A stretch of DNA of 64,000 bases from FEN-1297 sp964618785 (lineage in GTDB: Bacteria; Bacteroidota; Ignavibacteria; Ignavibacteriales; Ignavibacteriaceae). The stretch covers positions 1-64,000 of the forward strand of contig CAZUCY010000001.1 of NCBI GenBank assembly GCA_964618785.1, in the 5' to 3' direction. The position numbers and the translations under genes were made by a program. Positions 1 to 9,113 of this stretch are shown piece after piece (the stretch's first letter is position 1; each line of letters opens with the position of its first letter). The notes beneath the pieces were generated by a model. It did no database searches, was not told the origin of the DNA, and was given only the letters and a program-made list of their open reading frames with translations.

Positions 1-1
1 G

Positions 2-79
2 CTTTGGGGCGATCCAAGACCAACTCTTCAGGAAAACTATGGCTGGACAATCGATTTTGGCTTTAGGTATAAATTATAA
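2..79 (+). CDS. 3' end of a truncated gene, possibly an outer-membrane beta-barrel protein
   Basis: The window opens inside a reading frame that encodes 25 residues ending GWTIDFGFRYKL and then stops. Alternating polar and aromatic residues in the last dozen positions look like the closing beta-strand of an outer-membrane barrel such as a TonB-dependent receptor, although the terminal residue is Leu rather than the usual Phe. The rest of the gene lies upstream of the window, so the identity is a guess. Confidence 0.3.
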   Translation, partial: LWGDPRPTLQENYGWTIDFGFRYKL

Positions 80-167
80 CGTGAAAATTAAAATAGCATC
101 TTATGATCTGCAGTGCAAAACATTTTATGAATTACCGTAATAAATCATATTTATCATTATGCCTTAA

Positions 168-383
168 ATCTTAATTGCAGGTCATGCGCCATTAAATTAT
201 GAAGATGTAAAGTCGTATCCGGGTAAATTGTCATTCAAGCTTAACATACGCCCGGGAAAAGTAACATTAACCGACCTTTATTGGGGAGTATCGCAGCCTG
301 CAATATGGTCATGCAAAGATGCTGCGGTAATACTGGATAATCTTATTGTGCATGATTACCCGGTTGTTGTAACCTGTCAATAA
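168..383 (+). pseudogene. Open C-terminal protein fragment without a start codon
   Basis: An open frame of about 71 codons follows a stop at 165-167 and ends with TAA at 381-383. It contains no Met, and its composition looks coding (for example IRPGKVTLTDLYWGVSQPA and LDNLIVHDYPVVV). It is best read as the C-terminal remnant of a longer gene that lost its 5' part. The beta-rich sequence could be an accessory domain of a secreted glycosidase, but I do not recognise the family. Confidence 0.35.
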
Positions 384-506
384 AGAAAATTCATAATGAG
401 AACGAAAATTATTTTGATAATAATATTTGTGTTGATTTATTTTCATAACATTGTAAAGTTTATTTGCTAACAAACTTAAACTTTAAATAAAAGGAAGTAT
501 GTTCAG

Positions 507-2930
507 ATGAAAAGCTCAAGGATTTTTACTTTCACTATATTATTGGCGGCATTGTTCATTCTGTGTTCCAGCCTTACTGTGGATGCTCAGAATATTGTAA
601 AGGTAGATTGGTTTAAAATTCAACCGGGAATTTTGAAACCTAAGGAAAGAAGTGAGATAACAGCGGTAATTCAAAATACTACTCCCGGGCTTTTTAAAAA
701 TATAGAAGTGGCGCTAAACATTCCTGAAGGGTTGAGCCTCTGCATCGGTTCGATCTCTCAATCGATCGACTTACGCCCCATGGAAATTAGGCGGCTTGTT
801 TGGCAGGTTTCCCCAATTCGAGCAGGGGCTTTTCGTGTTGAACTATACCTAAAATCGGGTTCTTTCTCAATCGCGGATTCTCTATGGTTAAATGCTGTTG
901 ATAAGCGCGATCCAAAACATGAATTCCAAACATTGAATGGTGCTTGGGCTCCATATCCTGATCGATCCGCATTGCAAGTGGATAATAACAACAAGATAGA
1001 AGATTTCGTAACACTGCCTTCTGGGAAGCTCAGGAATAATAAATTTGGAATTACGGCACATTTACCTCGTAGCAGCGATGAAGAAGATCCTTTCCAGGCT
1101 TCTAATCTTGTGGATGGTGATCCGGCAACATCATGGGCTTCACGCTGGTGGCGGGTGTCGGTTCCCTTCCTGCCGGAAGTAATACAAATCGATTTAGGAA
1201 AAAAACAAGTGATCTCAGAATTTCGTTTTATTCCTTCCTGGATGAACGGTGGAGTTCCTGCGGCATTCAAAATTGAAGTAAGCGGGGATGCCCGGCGATG
1301 GACGATCGCTGCCGATGAACCCGACTTTAAAATCCAGGAAGTTAAAGAAGGTGACCCGCTTCGTTATGGTAATCTTTCTTGGCAGCGTATTATCTTTTCA
1401 AAAACAACGGCACGCTACATACGTATGACGGTTTCTCGTTTGCGGCAGGGGCGTACCGGCTTTTACTGTGCTCCCGTTGAGCCGTTTCAATTACGCATAG
1501 CGGAAGTGTCTGTATTAGATGGGAATGGAATTCCGTTAGATCTGAAAAACCGGATTCCACAAGTGAGTTCCACATTTCACGCTTGGTACAACACGCCGGA
1601 AATAATCAACAAAACATATCCGTATATTTTCAAATCAGGTGTGAAATGGAACCGAATTGGGCAATGGGGCGATAAGACCTCTTGGGATGTGGTGGAAAAA
1701 ACGAAGGGCGTTTACGCTATTGATCCCGAAGTTGATAGCGCGATTACAGAATCCGTGAAGTCCGGTGTAAATATAATAATGGGATTGAATTATGGCAATA
1801 ACCTTTACCAGAAAGACAATGATCCAAAGGACTCTGTCTTCGGCCCAACGTGGCAATATGGTCATCCTTTTCTTGAAAGCGCACCTACAACAGAGGCAGC
1901 TATTAAAGGTTTTGCAAATTACTGCCGCTTTATGGCAAAACACTTTCGCGGTCGCGTGAAAGCTTTCGAGATCTGGAATGAAGAGGACGGTTGGTTCTGT
2001 GATTCAAACTATTTTGGTGATAATAATAATACAGTTCATCTAGTAAAAGATTATGGTCGGGCGCTGGCGGCGGCGGCAAAGGCAATCAAAGAAGTGAATC
2101 CGGAAGCGCTAATCGTTTTTGGTGGCGTAGCAGGATCTTCACTAGACTATCCTCGAATTGCTCTCGAGCAGGGCGCAGGACCTTACATCGATATTTATGC
2201 ATTTCACCCATACGGTCATCCTGCCCCGGAAGGTGTTCCTGATAATTTTCTGACGGAAACGAAAGACAAAATGGAATGGAAACCGCGGCCTGTAGAAATA
2301 TCAACCTATGAAGAAGAAATAACCGCTTACCGGGAATTATTGAATCATTATAATTCCAAAATGGAAATATGGGCTGATGAGATGAATTGGATGGCGCCAG
2401 GTGACCCGCCTATGAAAGAATTTCAAGACAATAGCGAGTTATCTCAGGCAAAATATCTAGCGCGGTTCTTCACTATTAACGCCTCACTTAACTGCGGTGC
2501 AATTTGGTGGTCTCTCTATAATGAAAATTACATACAGGAATGGGCATTAATGCGTTCGGACAACCTCAGTCCGCGCCCTGCTTTCTATTCGGCAAGTTAT
2601 GTTGCAACGGTTCTGGATGATGCGTATGCAGCGAATGATTTGAAAGTGAAGATAGTTGGTGATGCGCCGAAGAATCTCATTATGAAATGTTTTAAAAACG
2701 GTCGTGGCGGGCGGCTAATTGGGTTGTGGCGAACAAACGTGCCGGATGATGGCTGCAAACCTGAAAAAGTGACTCTGATACTACCCGGGGAAATGGTTAA
2801 CTCGGCTGATCTGGTAGATGTACTTTACGGCTTTAAGCAAAATGCTAAGGTTATCAATAAAGAGGGTGGAACCATGTTTCCCGGTCTTCTGGTAGGAGAC
2901 TTTCCGCTCTTTGTTCGCATCAATAAATAG
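507..2930 (+). CDS. Secreted glycoside hydrolase of clan GH-A type with an F5/8 type C (discoidin) domain
   Basis: An 807-residue exported protein. The N-terminus has a Sec signal peptide ending around VDAQ28. Residues about 30-130 look like an Ig-like domain. Residues about 175-345 form an F5/8 type C carbohydrate-binding domain (DPATSWASRWW, IQIDLGKK, RYIRMTVSRL). The rest resembles a (beta/alpha)8 barrel of clan GH-A. IWNEE places a likely acid/base at Glu492 and EIWADEMNW a likely nucleophile at Glu625. The closest broad resemblance is to GH39/GH5-like enzymes; the substrate is not evident. AAGGAAGT lies about 10 nt before the ATG. The gene looks more GC-rich than its downstream neighbour. 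Confidence 0.7.
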   Translation: MKSSRIFTFTILLAALFILCSSLTVDAQNIVKVDWFKIQPGILKPKERSEITAVIQNTTPGLFKNIEVALNIPEGLSLCIGSISQSIDLRPMEIRRLVWQVSPIRAGAFRVELYLKSGSFSIADSLWLNAVDKRDPKHEFQTLNGAWAPYPDRSALQVDNNNKIEDFVTLPSGKLRNNKFGITAHLPRSSDEEDPFQASNLVDGDPATSWASRWWRVSVPFLPEVIQIDLGKKQVISEFRFIPSWMNGGVPAAFKIEVSGDARRWTIAADEPDFKIQEVKEGDPLRYGNLSWQRIIFSKTTARYIRMTVSRLRQGRTGFYCAPVEPFQLRIAEVSVLDGNGIPLDLKNRIPQVSSTFHAWYNTPEIINKTYPYIFKSGVKWNRIGQWGDKTSWDVVEKTKGVYAIDPEVDSAITESVKSGVNIIMGLNYGNNLYQKDNDPKDSVFGPTWQYGHPFLESAPTTEAAIKGFANYCRFMAKHFRGRVKAFEIWNEEDGWFCDSNYFGDNNNTVHLVKDYGRALAAAAKAIKEVNPEALIVFGGVAGSSLDYPRIALEQGAGPYIDIYAFHPYGHPAPEGVPDNFLTETKDKMEWKPRPVEISTYEEEITAYRELLNHYNSKMEIWADEMNWMAPGDPPMKEFQDNSELSQAKYLARFFTINASLNCGAIWWSLYNENYIQEWALMRSDNLSPRPAFYSASYVATVLDDAYAANDLKVKIVGDAPKNLIMKCFKNGRGGRLIGLWRTNVPDDGCKPEKVTLILPGEMVNSADLVDVLYGFKQNAKVINKEGGTMFPGLLVGDFPLFVRINK

Positions 2931-3366
2931 AAACGGTCTGATCTGTTTTTATTCAAGCTAAACAGGCTGGTGAAGAATGTTTATGGCATTTAATTTTAAT
3001 CTGATATAAAAAAAATATATCCCTTGACAACAATAAATTAAAAACAATATATTTGGCTTAATCGATTTCGAATCCGTATGCAAAAATAATAAATCCTTCA
3101 AAACTATGGTAAAAGAAATACTTAGCGTGACTTATTTGGCAAAGCCGTAATTATTTATTGCATTATAACAGTTTACTCTTTTTTCTATAAAATTGCACAC
3201 GTAATCGAAAACGTAAGCATTATAAAACACTTTTGGACACTGTTATAAAGCAGTTCCTTACTTCAAATTTATTTTTGCAAATTCGTTCGCTGATTGTTTA
3301 ATTAATAAAAATAGCGGCTTTACTTAATTTTAATTTAATGAAAACAATAAATAATGTGTTAAAATC
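2931..3366. other. Intergenic region with possible LacI-type half-operators
   Basis: This AT-rich stretch lies between two secreted hydrolase genes and has no convincing ORF. Two CG-centred motifs, TTAATCGATTTCG near 3059 and CGTAATCGAAAACG near 3201, resemble the kind of site bound by LacI-family regulators. A LacI-type relic lies 2.5 kb downstream. I see no hairpin followed by a T-run after the upstream gene. The operator suggestion is weak. Confidence 0.2.
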
Positions 3367-5763
3367 ATGAAGAAAAACATCCATCAGCATTTTATAATTT
3401 CCCTATTCATTTTATTTATGGGCATTTTAAACAACTTACCGGCACAAGAATCATTCTATCAGGTTTTACCGGATAAGGCAGGTAAAACTGAAGAGGTTTC
3501 TTTCCATAACATTCCTTTTAAGATTGTTTCTACAGATAAGGGTTACGCAAATCTTGCATCTCAATCCATAACAGTAGATAACCGGCATGCGGATGAGCCG
3601 GTGCAGGCTGTCTTTTTCCTGGGTATGGTTACCGAAAAGCCGGAAGCATGTGCATGGTGGGGACCTACAGAACGTTTTTATGCATTCAATAATGAACTTT
3701 TTATAGGCGATCAGCTGGGGAAAATATTTATCATTTATAATGATACTACGGCGGATGTTATTCCTATTATTTTTGGAGTGAATATGTGGAATTATGAGCT
3801 TCTGAATCAGGTCAAGAAAAGTGAAACTTATCTTAATACTTACGGAGGACCGTATCAGGAGCCATTTTTATCTGATAAAAATGCAAAATCTTTACTTGAT
3901 TCATCACTGGTACTAATGGAGAACGACACTGTTAAAGGAGGAAAATATATACTTGGTATTAAGACCAGGAATAAGCCTGTGGCAAAGATAATACTGCAAA
4001 ACGATGATCTTCGCAATGCAGGTATATATATTAGCGGCGTTACATGCCGGATTGAAAAAGCTGATGTTCCGGGTTTGAGATTGGTGGATGAACGGTTTTT
4101 TGCTCAAAAAAAGTATTATGCGGCTATGGATAAATTAGCAAGAAGATTATATCAATTCAGAGATGAATTACCTGCTGCTGATCCTTATAATCCTCCCGAA
4201 GGTTATGATGCGCCGGTAGTTAAATTCTCTGGAACACCATTGGCGGAAGTTTTTTCAAATGTGTACGCCCATAATATTTACGATATGCGAACGAAAAAAG
4301 TTGACGGGAAAGGGGGTATGCATACATCATCCGGTGATCAGCCTAATTTTGGTATATATATTGGAATGGGAACATTCCAAGCCGTCACAAAAAGTTATTA
4401 TGAACATGTCTGGAGCCGTGATGCCGGGCGATGTATGATGGAAGTGATTGAATCAGGCGAAACTGAACGCTCGCAAAAAGCAGGTGACGAAGCCCTTCGT
4501 TTGTTATATGACACTTCGAGCAGATTTAGTCAGCCGCACTGGCAGCGAATTGCGAACGCAAGTAAGCTGAATAATGAAAGTTTATGGCGAAGTGTATCGG
4601 GAAAAGAAAATGACGGGCATGGGTCTATGATGTTATTCATATACCGCCTTATTCAACACAAGTGTGTTGATATTGGTTGGGTGAAAAATAACTGGAATGC
4701 CTTGTGCGATGCCGCCGAATGGTATTGCTGGCAAATGAATAATCCGAAGGAAAGCGGTTTTGATAAAGTACTCTCCTCGGAAACTGAAGCTGCTACCCAG
4801 CAATATGGAATTTTCGATCTTTTTTCAAATTGGTATGCCTATACAAGTTTAAAAGCTTTCACAAGGCTTTCTGACTGGACCGGCGATAAAGCAAAAGAAG
4901 ACCGCTGGAACAATTATGCTGATAGATTATATAATGGAATAATGAACATGTTTACAACTATTCACCCCAGGTATGGAAAAATTTTTACGGATGTTGCCTA
5001 TGATTGCTGGACATATGAATATAAGAGATTTGTACCGCTTTTCCTGGCTCCCGATCTGACTACCTATGATCTTGCATTACAAAATCCTGAACTTTATCAA
5101 ATATGTTACAATACATACCTGGCTCAGAAAGAAGAATTTTTTTCTTACGATGCAGGCCGGCAAATGGGATATGGTCAGGGTTTTATAACCGAGTCGGCTA
5201 TTATGCTTGATGAATCTGATGATATGAAAGGCTATCTTGAACAAGCTGCCGCATTCTGTTATCATCATTCTGATAATAATTATATTGTGCCTGAAGGTGT
5301 TATAATGCACCCGTCGGGCAGGTTCTGGTTTCGAAATTCTGATCTCGGCAATGGTGTTCAGCAAGCCGAAATTGTTAAAGCAGCCAGGTTGTTAGTTGGT
5401 CTTGATGACTTGAATCCGGAAAAAGGACTGAACATAATCCCGCGACTGCCGTCGGACTGGAACGCTATAGATGTTCATAAATACCCTGTAATTGCAACGG
5501 ATAGTGAGGGAAATGAGATATATACAGATATAAATTACCAATACAAGAAAATTACAGACGGATTTCAATTCTCAATTGAAGCAAATAACCCTGTCCGACT
5601 TGGCAGTATTCGTTTAGGACCTTTTGATAATAAAAATGTTAAAATCGTTGATGGAAATATGCCTTACTCGGTTATTGAGATCCGTGATAAAACTTTTATA
5701 TATTTTAATTTTTCAGACAAAGTTATAAAGAATTGGAATGTAACAGCGGTCTCATTGCATTAA
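3367..5763 (+). CDS. Secreted six-hairpin ((alpha/alpha)6-barrel) glycosidase-like protein
   Basis: A 798-residue protein with a signal peptide cleaved near NLPAQ. An N-terminal beta-sandwich region (about 30-240) is followed by a helical region resembling six-hairpin glycosidases such as the GH15/GH63/GH78/GH95 group. Visible landmarks are HVWSRDAGR (Trp349, Asp352), ENDGHGSMM (Glu414, Asp416), ETEAATQQYG and the GYGQGFITESAIM segment, all in the barrel. The last 120 residues (GLNIIPRLPSDWN) look like the closing beta-domain of such enzymes. The exact family and substrate are not recognised. It probably acts in the periplasm or at the cell surface on a polysaccharide side chain. Confidence 0.6.
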   Translation: MKKNIHQHFIISLFILFMGILNNLPAQESFYQVLPDKAGKTEEVSFHNIPFKIVSTDKGYANLASQSITVDNRHADEPVQAVFFLGMVTEKPEACAWWGPTERFYAFNNELFIGDQLGKIFIIYNDTTADVIPIIFGVNMWNYELLNQVKKSETYLNTYGGPYQEPFLSDKNAKSLLDSSLVLMENDTVKGGKYILGIKTRNKPVAKIILQNDDLRNAGIYISGVTCRIEKADVPGLRLVDERFFAQKKYYAAMDKLARRLYQFRDELPAADPYNPPEGYDAPVVKFSGTPLAEVFSNVYAHNIYDMRTKKVDGKGGMHTSSGDQPNFGIYIGMGTFQAVTKSYYEHVWSRDAGRCMMEVIESGETERSQKAGDEALRLLYDTSSRFSQPHWQRIANASKLNNESLWRSVSGKENDGHGSMMLFIYRLIQHKCVDIGWVKNNWNALCDAAEWYCWQMNNPKESGFDKVLSSETEAATQQYGIFDLFSNWYAYTSLKAFTRLSDWTGDKAKEDRWNNYADRLYNGIMNMFTTIHPRYGKIFTDVAYDCWTYEYKRFVPLFLAPDLTTYDLALQNPELYQICYNTYLAQKEEFFSYDAGRQMGYGQGFITESAIMLDESDDMKGYLEQAAAFCYHHSDNNYIVPEGVIMHPSGRFWFRNSDLGNGVQQAEIVKAARLLVGLDDLNPEKGLNIIPRLPSDWNAIDVHKYPVIATDSEGNEIYTDINYQYKKITDGFQFSIEANNPVRLGSIRLGPFDNKNVKIVDGNMPYSVIEIRDKTFIYFNFSDKVIKNWNVTAVSLH

Positions 5764-5777
5764 AAGGAAGTTCTTAA

Positions 5778-6068
5778 ATAACGTATGTAAAGAAAGGTTA
5801 TGATTACGGTAAAAGATTTGCTAAGGCTCTAAACCTTTATCACACAACAATTTCCAGGGCATTAAGAAATCATCCGGATATAAAACCTGAGACAAAAGAA
5901 TTAATATTAAAAAAAGTAAAAATATTTTTAGATGTGTATAATCCTCCGCATAAAATTATTACAATAAATGCATGGAACGGGTGGACAGAGGGAAGTTATC
6001 TATTGCCTGATACAAAAACGGGTAACGCTTATTTAAAAGCAATTAAAAAAGTGTTTGGGGAAAAATAG
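5778..6068 (+). pseudogene. Chimeric relic: LacI-family HTH joined to the C-terminus of a WbsX/GH99-like protein
   Basis: An ATG at 5800 begins MITVKD, the classic LacI-family start, but that frame stops almost at once. Inserting a single base after GAT (about 5816) restores AKALNLYHTTISRALRNHPD and PETKELILKKVK, a complete LacI-type helix-turn-helix. Without any stop the same frame then reads NAWNGWTEGSYLLPDTKTG and NAYLKAIKKVFGEK, then TAG. This resembles the C-terminal block of WbsX/GH99-like glycosyl hydrolases (usual form NAWNEWxEGxYLEPD). The protein therefore looks like two gene remnants fused by a deletion and then frameshifted. It is unlikely to be functional. Confidence 0.7.
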
Positions 6069-6303
6069 AACGGGAGGATTTTATACTAACCGGCAGCAAC
6101 GGCTGACAGGCAGCTAAGAAACATTCGCTCTGTTGACATGGTTTCACCATAAAGGATTAATCCCACTTTCATCCTTTTGCCCGATTGAATCTGCGCTTAA
6201 TAAAATTGTATGTTACGATGGGATGGTAGGTTATTGAAACCGGTTTTGCTATTATCCGGCTCTATTTCATTTTGCCGGGTCGATAGGTCAATAGTATGAA
6301 TAT

Positions 6304-6399
6304 ATGAAGAAGGATAAACTGAAAAGCATAGACAAGATACTCACCTTACTCAATCGGTTATTGATTGCTGAACGCTCCATCCTCAATTATATAATATAA
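6304..6399 (+). CDS. Possible 31-residue small protein upstream of the hybrid kinase
   Basis: A short frame starting at ATG 6304 encodes a basic, amphipathic peptide (MKKDKLKSIDKILTLLNRLL...) and ends 14 nt before the kinase ATG. The position fits a leader peptide or translationally coupled micro-ORF, but no strong ribosome-binding site is visible and chance cannot be excluded. The 235 bases before it (6069-6303) hold nothing else I can identify. Confidence 0.2.
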   Translation: MKKDKLKSIDKILTLLNRLLIAERSILNYII

Positions 6400-6413
6400 G
6401 AGAATTGCATATT

Positions 6414-9113
6414 ATGAAAAATATTTCAAATAAATCATCTGACAGTAGCAACTCAAAAGAAAGTTTCAATCTTAAGCAGCCGGCAGATACACTTCAGAAG
6501 CCGGAACTCAGATACCGCCGGCTCTTCGAAAGTGCGCAGGACGGAATCCTGCTCCTTGATGCAGACACAGGAGCAATCACTGAAGCAAATCCCTTTCTGA
6601 CAAATCTTCTGGGATATTCTCGCGAGGAACTGGTGGATAAACAACTATGGGAGATTGGTGCATTTAAAGACATAAAAACAAGCAAGGCTGCATTCCAGGA
6701 ACTTCAGCAAAAGGAATATATCCGCTACGAAAATCTCCCGTTCCAGACTAAAGATGGGAGAACCATCCCGGTGGAATTTGTAAGCACTGTCTACCTTGTT
6801 GGAAATCGAAAGGTTATCCAGTGCAACATCCGCGATATCACGGTACGCAAGGAGATAGAAAAAGAACTGGAAGTGATTAAAAAATCATCAGATGATGCCC
6901 TCGAATATTCCGACAGCATAATCAATACTGTGCGTGAACCTTTAATTGCTCTGAATCAGGATTTAAGAGTTGTCACAGCAAGCCGTTCCTTTTATGAAGT
7001 TTTTAAGGTAAAACCCGAAGAGACCATCGGTCAGCTCATCTATGACCTGGGAAATCACCAGTGGGATATTCCCAAATTGCGCGATCTGCTGGAAACAATA
7101 CTTCCGGAAAAAACAACCTTTGATAACTATGAAGTTGAACATAATTTCTCTACCATCGGCAGACGCATCATGCTTTTAAATGCCCGGCAAATAGAAAGAG
7201 GATTTGGAAAAGAACGTATTATCCTCCTTGCCATTGAGGATATTACCGAGCGCAAGGAAATAGAAAAAGAACTCGAGGTGATTAAAAAATCAGCAGACGA
7301 TGCCCTTGAATACTCCGATAGTATCATCAACACTGTGCGTGAACCCTTACTCTCTCTGAATCAGGATTTACGGGTGGTCACAGCAAGCCGTTCCTTCTAT
7401 GAAGTTTTTAAGGTAAAACCCGAAGAGACCATCGGTCAACTCATCTATGACCTGGGAAATCATCAGTGGGATATTCCCAAATTGCGCGATCTGCTGGAAA
7501 CAATACTACCGGAAAAAACAACCTTTGATAACTATGAAGTCGAACACGATTTTTCTACTATCGGCAGACGCATCATGCTTTTAAATGCCCGGCAAATTCA
7601 ACGGGGGTGGGGAAAAGAAAGGATCATCCTTCTTGCTATCGAGGATATTACAGAACGCAAACGGCTTGAGGCGGAATTGCTGGCTGCCAAACTTGTAGCA
7701 GATAATGCAAACCGGGCTAAGAGTATCTTCCTTGCCAATATGTCCCATGAAATCCGTACCCCGATGAATGCAATTCTCGGCTTTTCCCAATTGATGCTGC
7801 GGGATCAAACGCTCGCACCTTTGCAGAAAAAACATCTCGGTACTATTCAACGAAGCGGTGAGCATCTTCTTGAATTGATCAACGATATTTTGGAAATGTC
7901 AAAAATCGAAGCGGGGCGGATGATTTTAGAACCATCAACATTCGACCTCCGTGTAATGTTTGAAGACATAGAATCAATGCTGCGTTTTCGCACCGATGAA
8001 AAAGGACTGCAATTTATTATGGATGGTATCAGCGATATTCCACGGTACATCGTCGCCGACGAAAAGAAACTGCGCCAGGTCCTTATTAATCTTCTTTGGA
8101 ACGCTACAAAATTCACCAACAATGGGGGGATTGCATTGCGTGCCCGTGTTCAAACCGTTGACTCATCTTCATTGCGTCTGTACGTTGAAGTTGAGGATAC
8201 CGGCGCGGGGATAGCTGAAGATGAAATAGATAAATTGTTTCATCACTTCGAACAAACCAGTACGGGACGTCAGGCAGGTACGGGTACCGGACTCGGGTTG
8301 GCAATTAGCAAAGAGTTTGTCCGCATGATGGGAGGAGATATTGCAGTCTCAAGTAAGGTTGGTAAAGGAAGTATCTTTAAATTTGACATTCCGATTAAAG
8401 AAGGGGATGTTCAAACAGAAGTAGTAATAAAAGCTGATTCGCGGCGTGTATTAAAACTGCAAAAGGGGCAGCCGTTGTATCGTGTGCTGGTCGTTGATGA
8501 TAAAGAAGATAACCGTACGTTGCTTTTTGATTTGCTCAGCAAAGTTGGATTTGATACACGCCAAGCCAACAACGGTCAGGAAGCTGTAAGGGAATTCATA
8601 AGCTGGAAACCTCACTTGATTTTTATGGATATGCGCATGCCGGTCATGGATGGTTTTGAAGCAATCCGCAGAATCCGCGCTGATGCTTCCGGAAAGACTG
8701 TGAAAATTATAAGTGAAACGGCAAGCGTATTCGATGAAGACAGAAGACTTGTGCTTGAGGCAGGCGCCGATGAGTTTTTGCCCAAGCCTATCCGGGAGAC
8801 GGATCTGTTTGAAATGGTTCGAAGACTCTTACATGTAGAATATATTTATGAAGAAAGAAACGAAGGAGAACCTTTACCGGTAAATACGGAAAGTATAGGG
8901 ATTCTCCTTAAAGAATCGGCAGCGGGTCTGTCGGGGACATTACTCAATCAATTGCGGGAAGCAATCAGCAAAGCGGATATTGATCAGATCCAGGATTTGC
9001 TGAAAGAAGTTGAACAGTACAGCGCTCAATTGGCGCATGGATTACAGCAGCGTGCGGATCAATTTGATTATCCGGGGCTGCTCGATATTTTATCCCAGGG
9101 AAAAACATCATGA
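6414..9113 (+). CDS. Cytosolic hybrid sensor histidine kinase with three PAS domains and a C-terminal receiver
   Basis: About 899 residues with no signal peptide or membrane helix. A first PAS domain (about 30-145) is followed by two almost identical 135-residue PAS units (147-281, 282-416), then HisKA with NMSHEIRTPMN (His445), a HATPase domain (LLWNATKF, VEDTGAGI, GTGTGLGLAIS) and a receiver domain with FMDMRMPVMDG (Asp739). The last roughly 100 residues are helical and have no obvious HPt histidine motif. A TTG at 6405 is also in frame, but the ATG at 6414 has the better-placed AGAGA. The gene overlaps the next kinase by 4 nt, so the two are probably translated together. The absence of membrane segments suggests an internal redox, ligand or partner-protein signal. 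Confidence 0.9.
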   Translation: MKNISNKSSDSSNSKESFNLKQPADTLQKPELRYRRLFESAQDGILLLDADTGAITEANPFLTNLLGYSREELVDKQLWEIGAFKDIKTSKAAFQELQQKEYIRYENLPFQTKDGRTIPVEFVSTVYLVGNRKVIQCNIRDITVRKEIEKELEVIKKSSDDALEYSDSIINTVREPLIALNQDLRVVTASRSFYEVFKVKPEETIGQLIYDLGNHQWDIPKLRDLLETILPEKTTFDNYEVEHNFSTIGRRIMLLNARQIERGFGKERIILLAIEDITERKEIEKELEVIKKSADDALEYSDSIINTVREPLLSLNQDLRVVTASRSFYEVFKVKPEETIGQLIYDLGNHQWDIPKLRDLLETILPEKTTFDNYEVEHDFSTIGRRIMLLNARQIQRGWGKERIILLAIEDITERKRLEAELLAAKLVADNANRAKSIFLANMSHEIRTPMNAILGFSQLMLRDQTLAPLQKKHLGTIQRSGEHLLELINDILEMSKIEAGRMILEPSTFDLRVMFEDIESMLRFRTDEKGLQFIMDGISDIPRYIVADEKKLRQVLINLLWNATKFTNNGGIALRARVQTVDSSSLRLYVEVEDTGAGIAEDEIDKLFHHFEQTSTGRQAGTGTGLGLAISKEFVRMMGGDIAVSSKVGKGSIFKFDIPIKEGDVQTEVVIKADSRRVLKLQKGQPLYRVLVVDDKEDNRTLLFDLLSKVGFDTRQANNGQEAVREFISWKPHLIFMDMRMPVMDGFEAIRRIRADASGKTVKIISETASVFDEDRRLVLEAGADEFLPKPIRETDLFEMVRRLLHVEYIYEERNEGEPLPVNTESIGILLKESAAGLSGTLLNQLREAISKADIDQIQDLLKEVEQYSAQLAHGLQQRADQFDYPGLLDILSQGKTS
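6852..7661 (+). repeat. Tandem duplication of a PAS-encoding unit (2 x 405 bp)
   Basis: Two adjacent 405-bp units, 6852-7256 and 7257-7661, encode 135-residue PAS segments that are nearly identical, from EIEKELEVIKKS to IEDITERK. Most differences are synonymous or conservative (IALNQD versus LSLNQD, ERGFGK versus QRGWGK). The high DNA identity suggests a recent in-frame duplication or ongoing gene conversion. Confidence 0.95.

Noticed and set aside
758..1270. Long minus-strand reading frame opposite the first glycosidase gene
   Set aside because: It is the shadow of a clearly coding plus-strand gene with signal peptide, discoidin domain and barrel motifs; its own composition has no recognisable domain.
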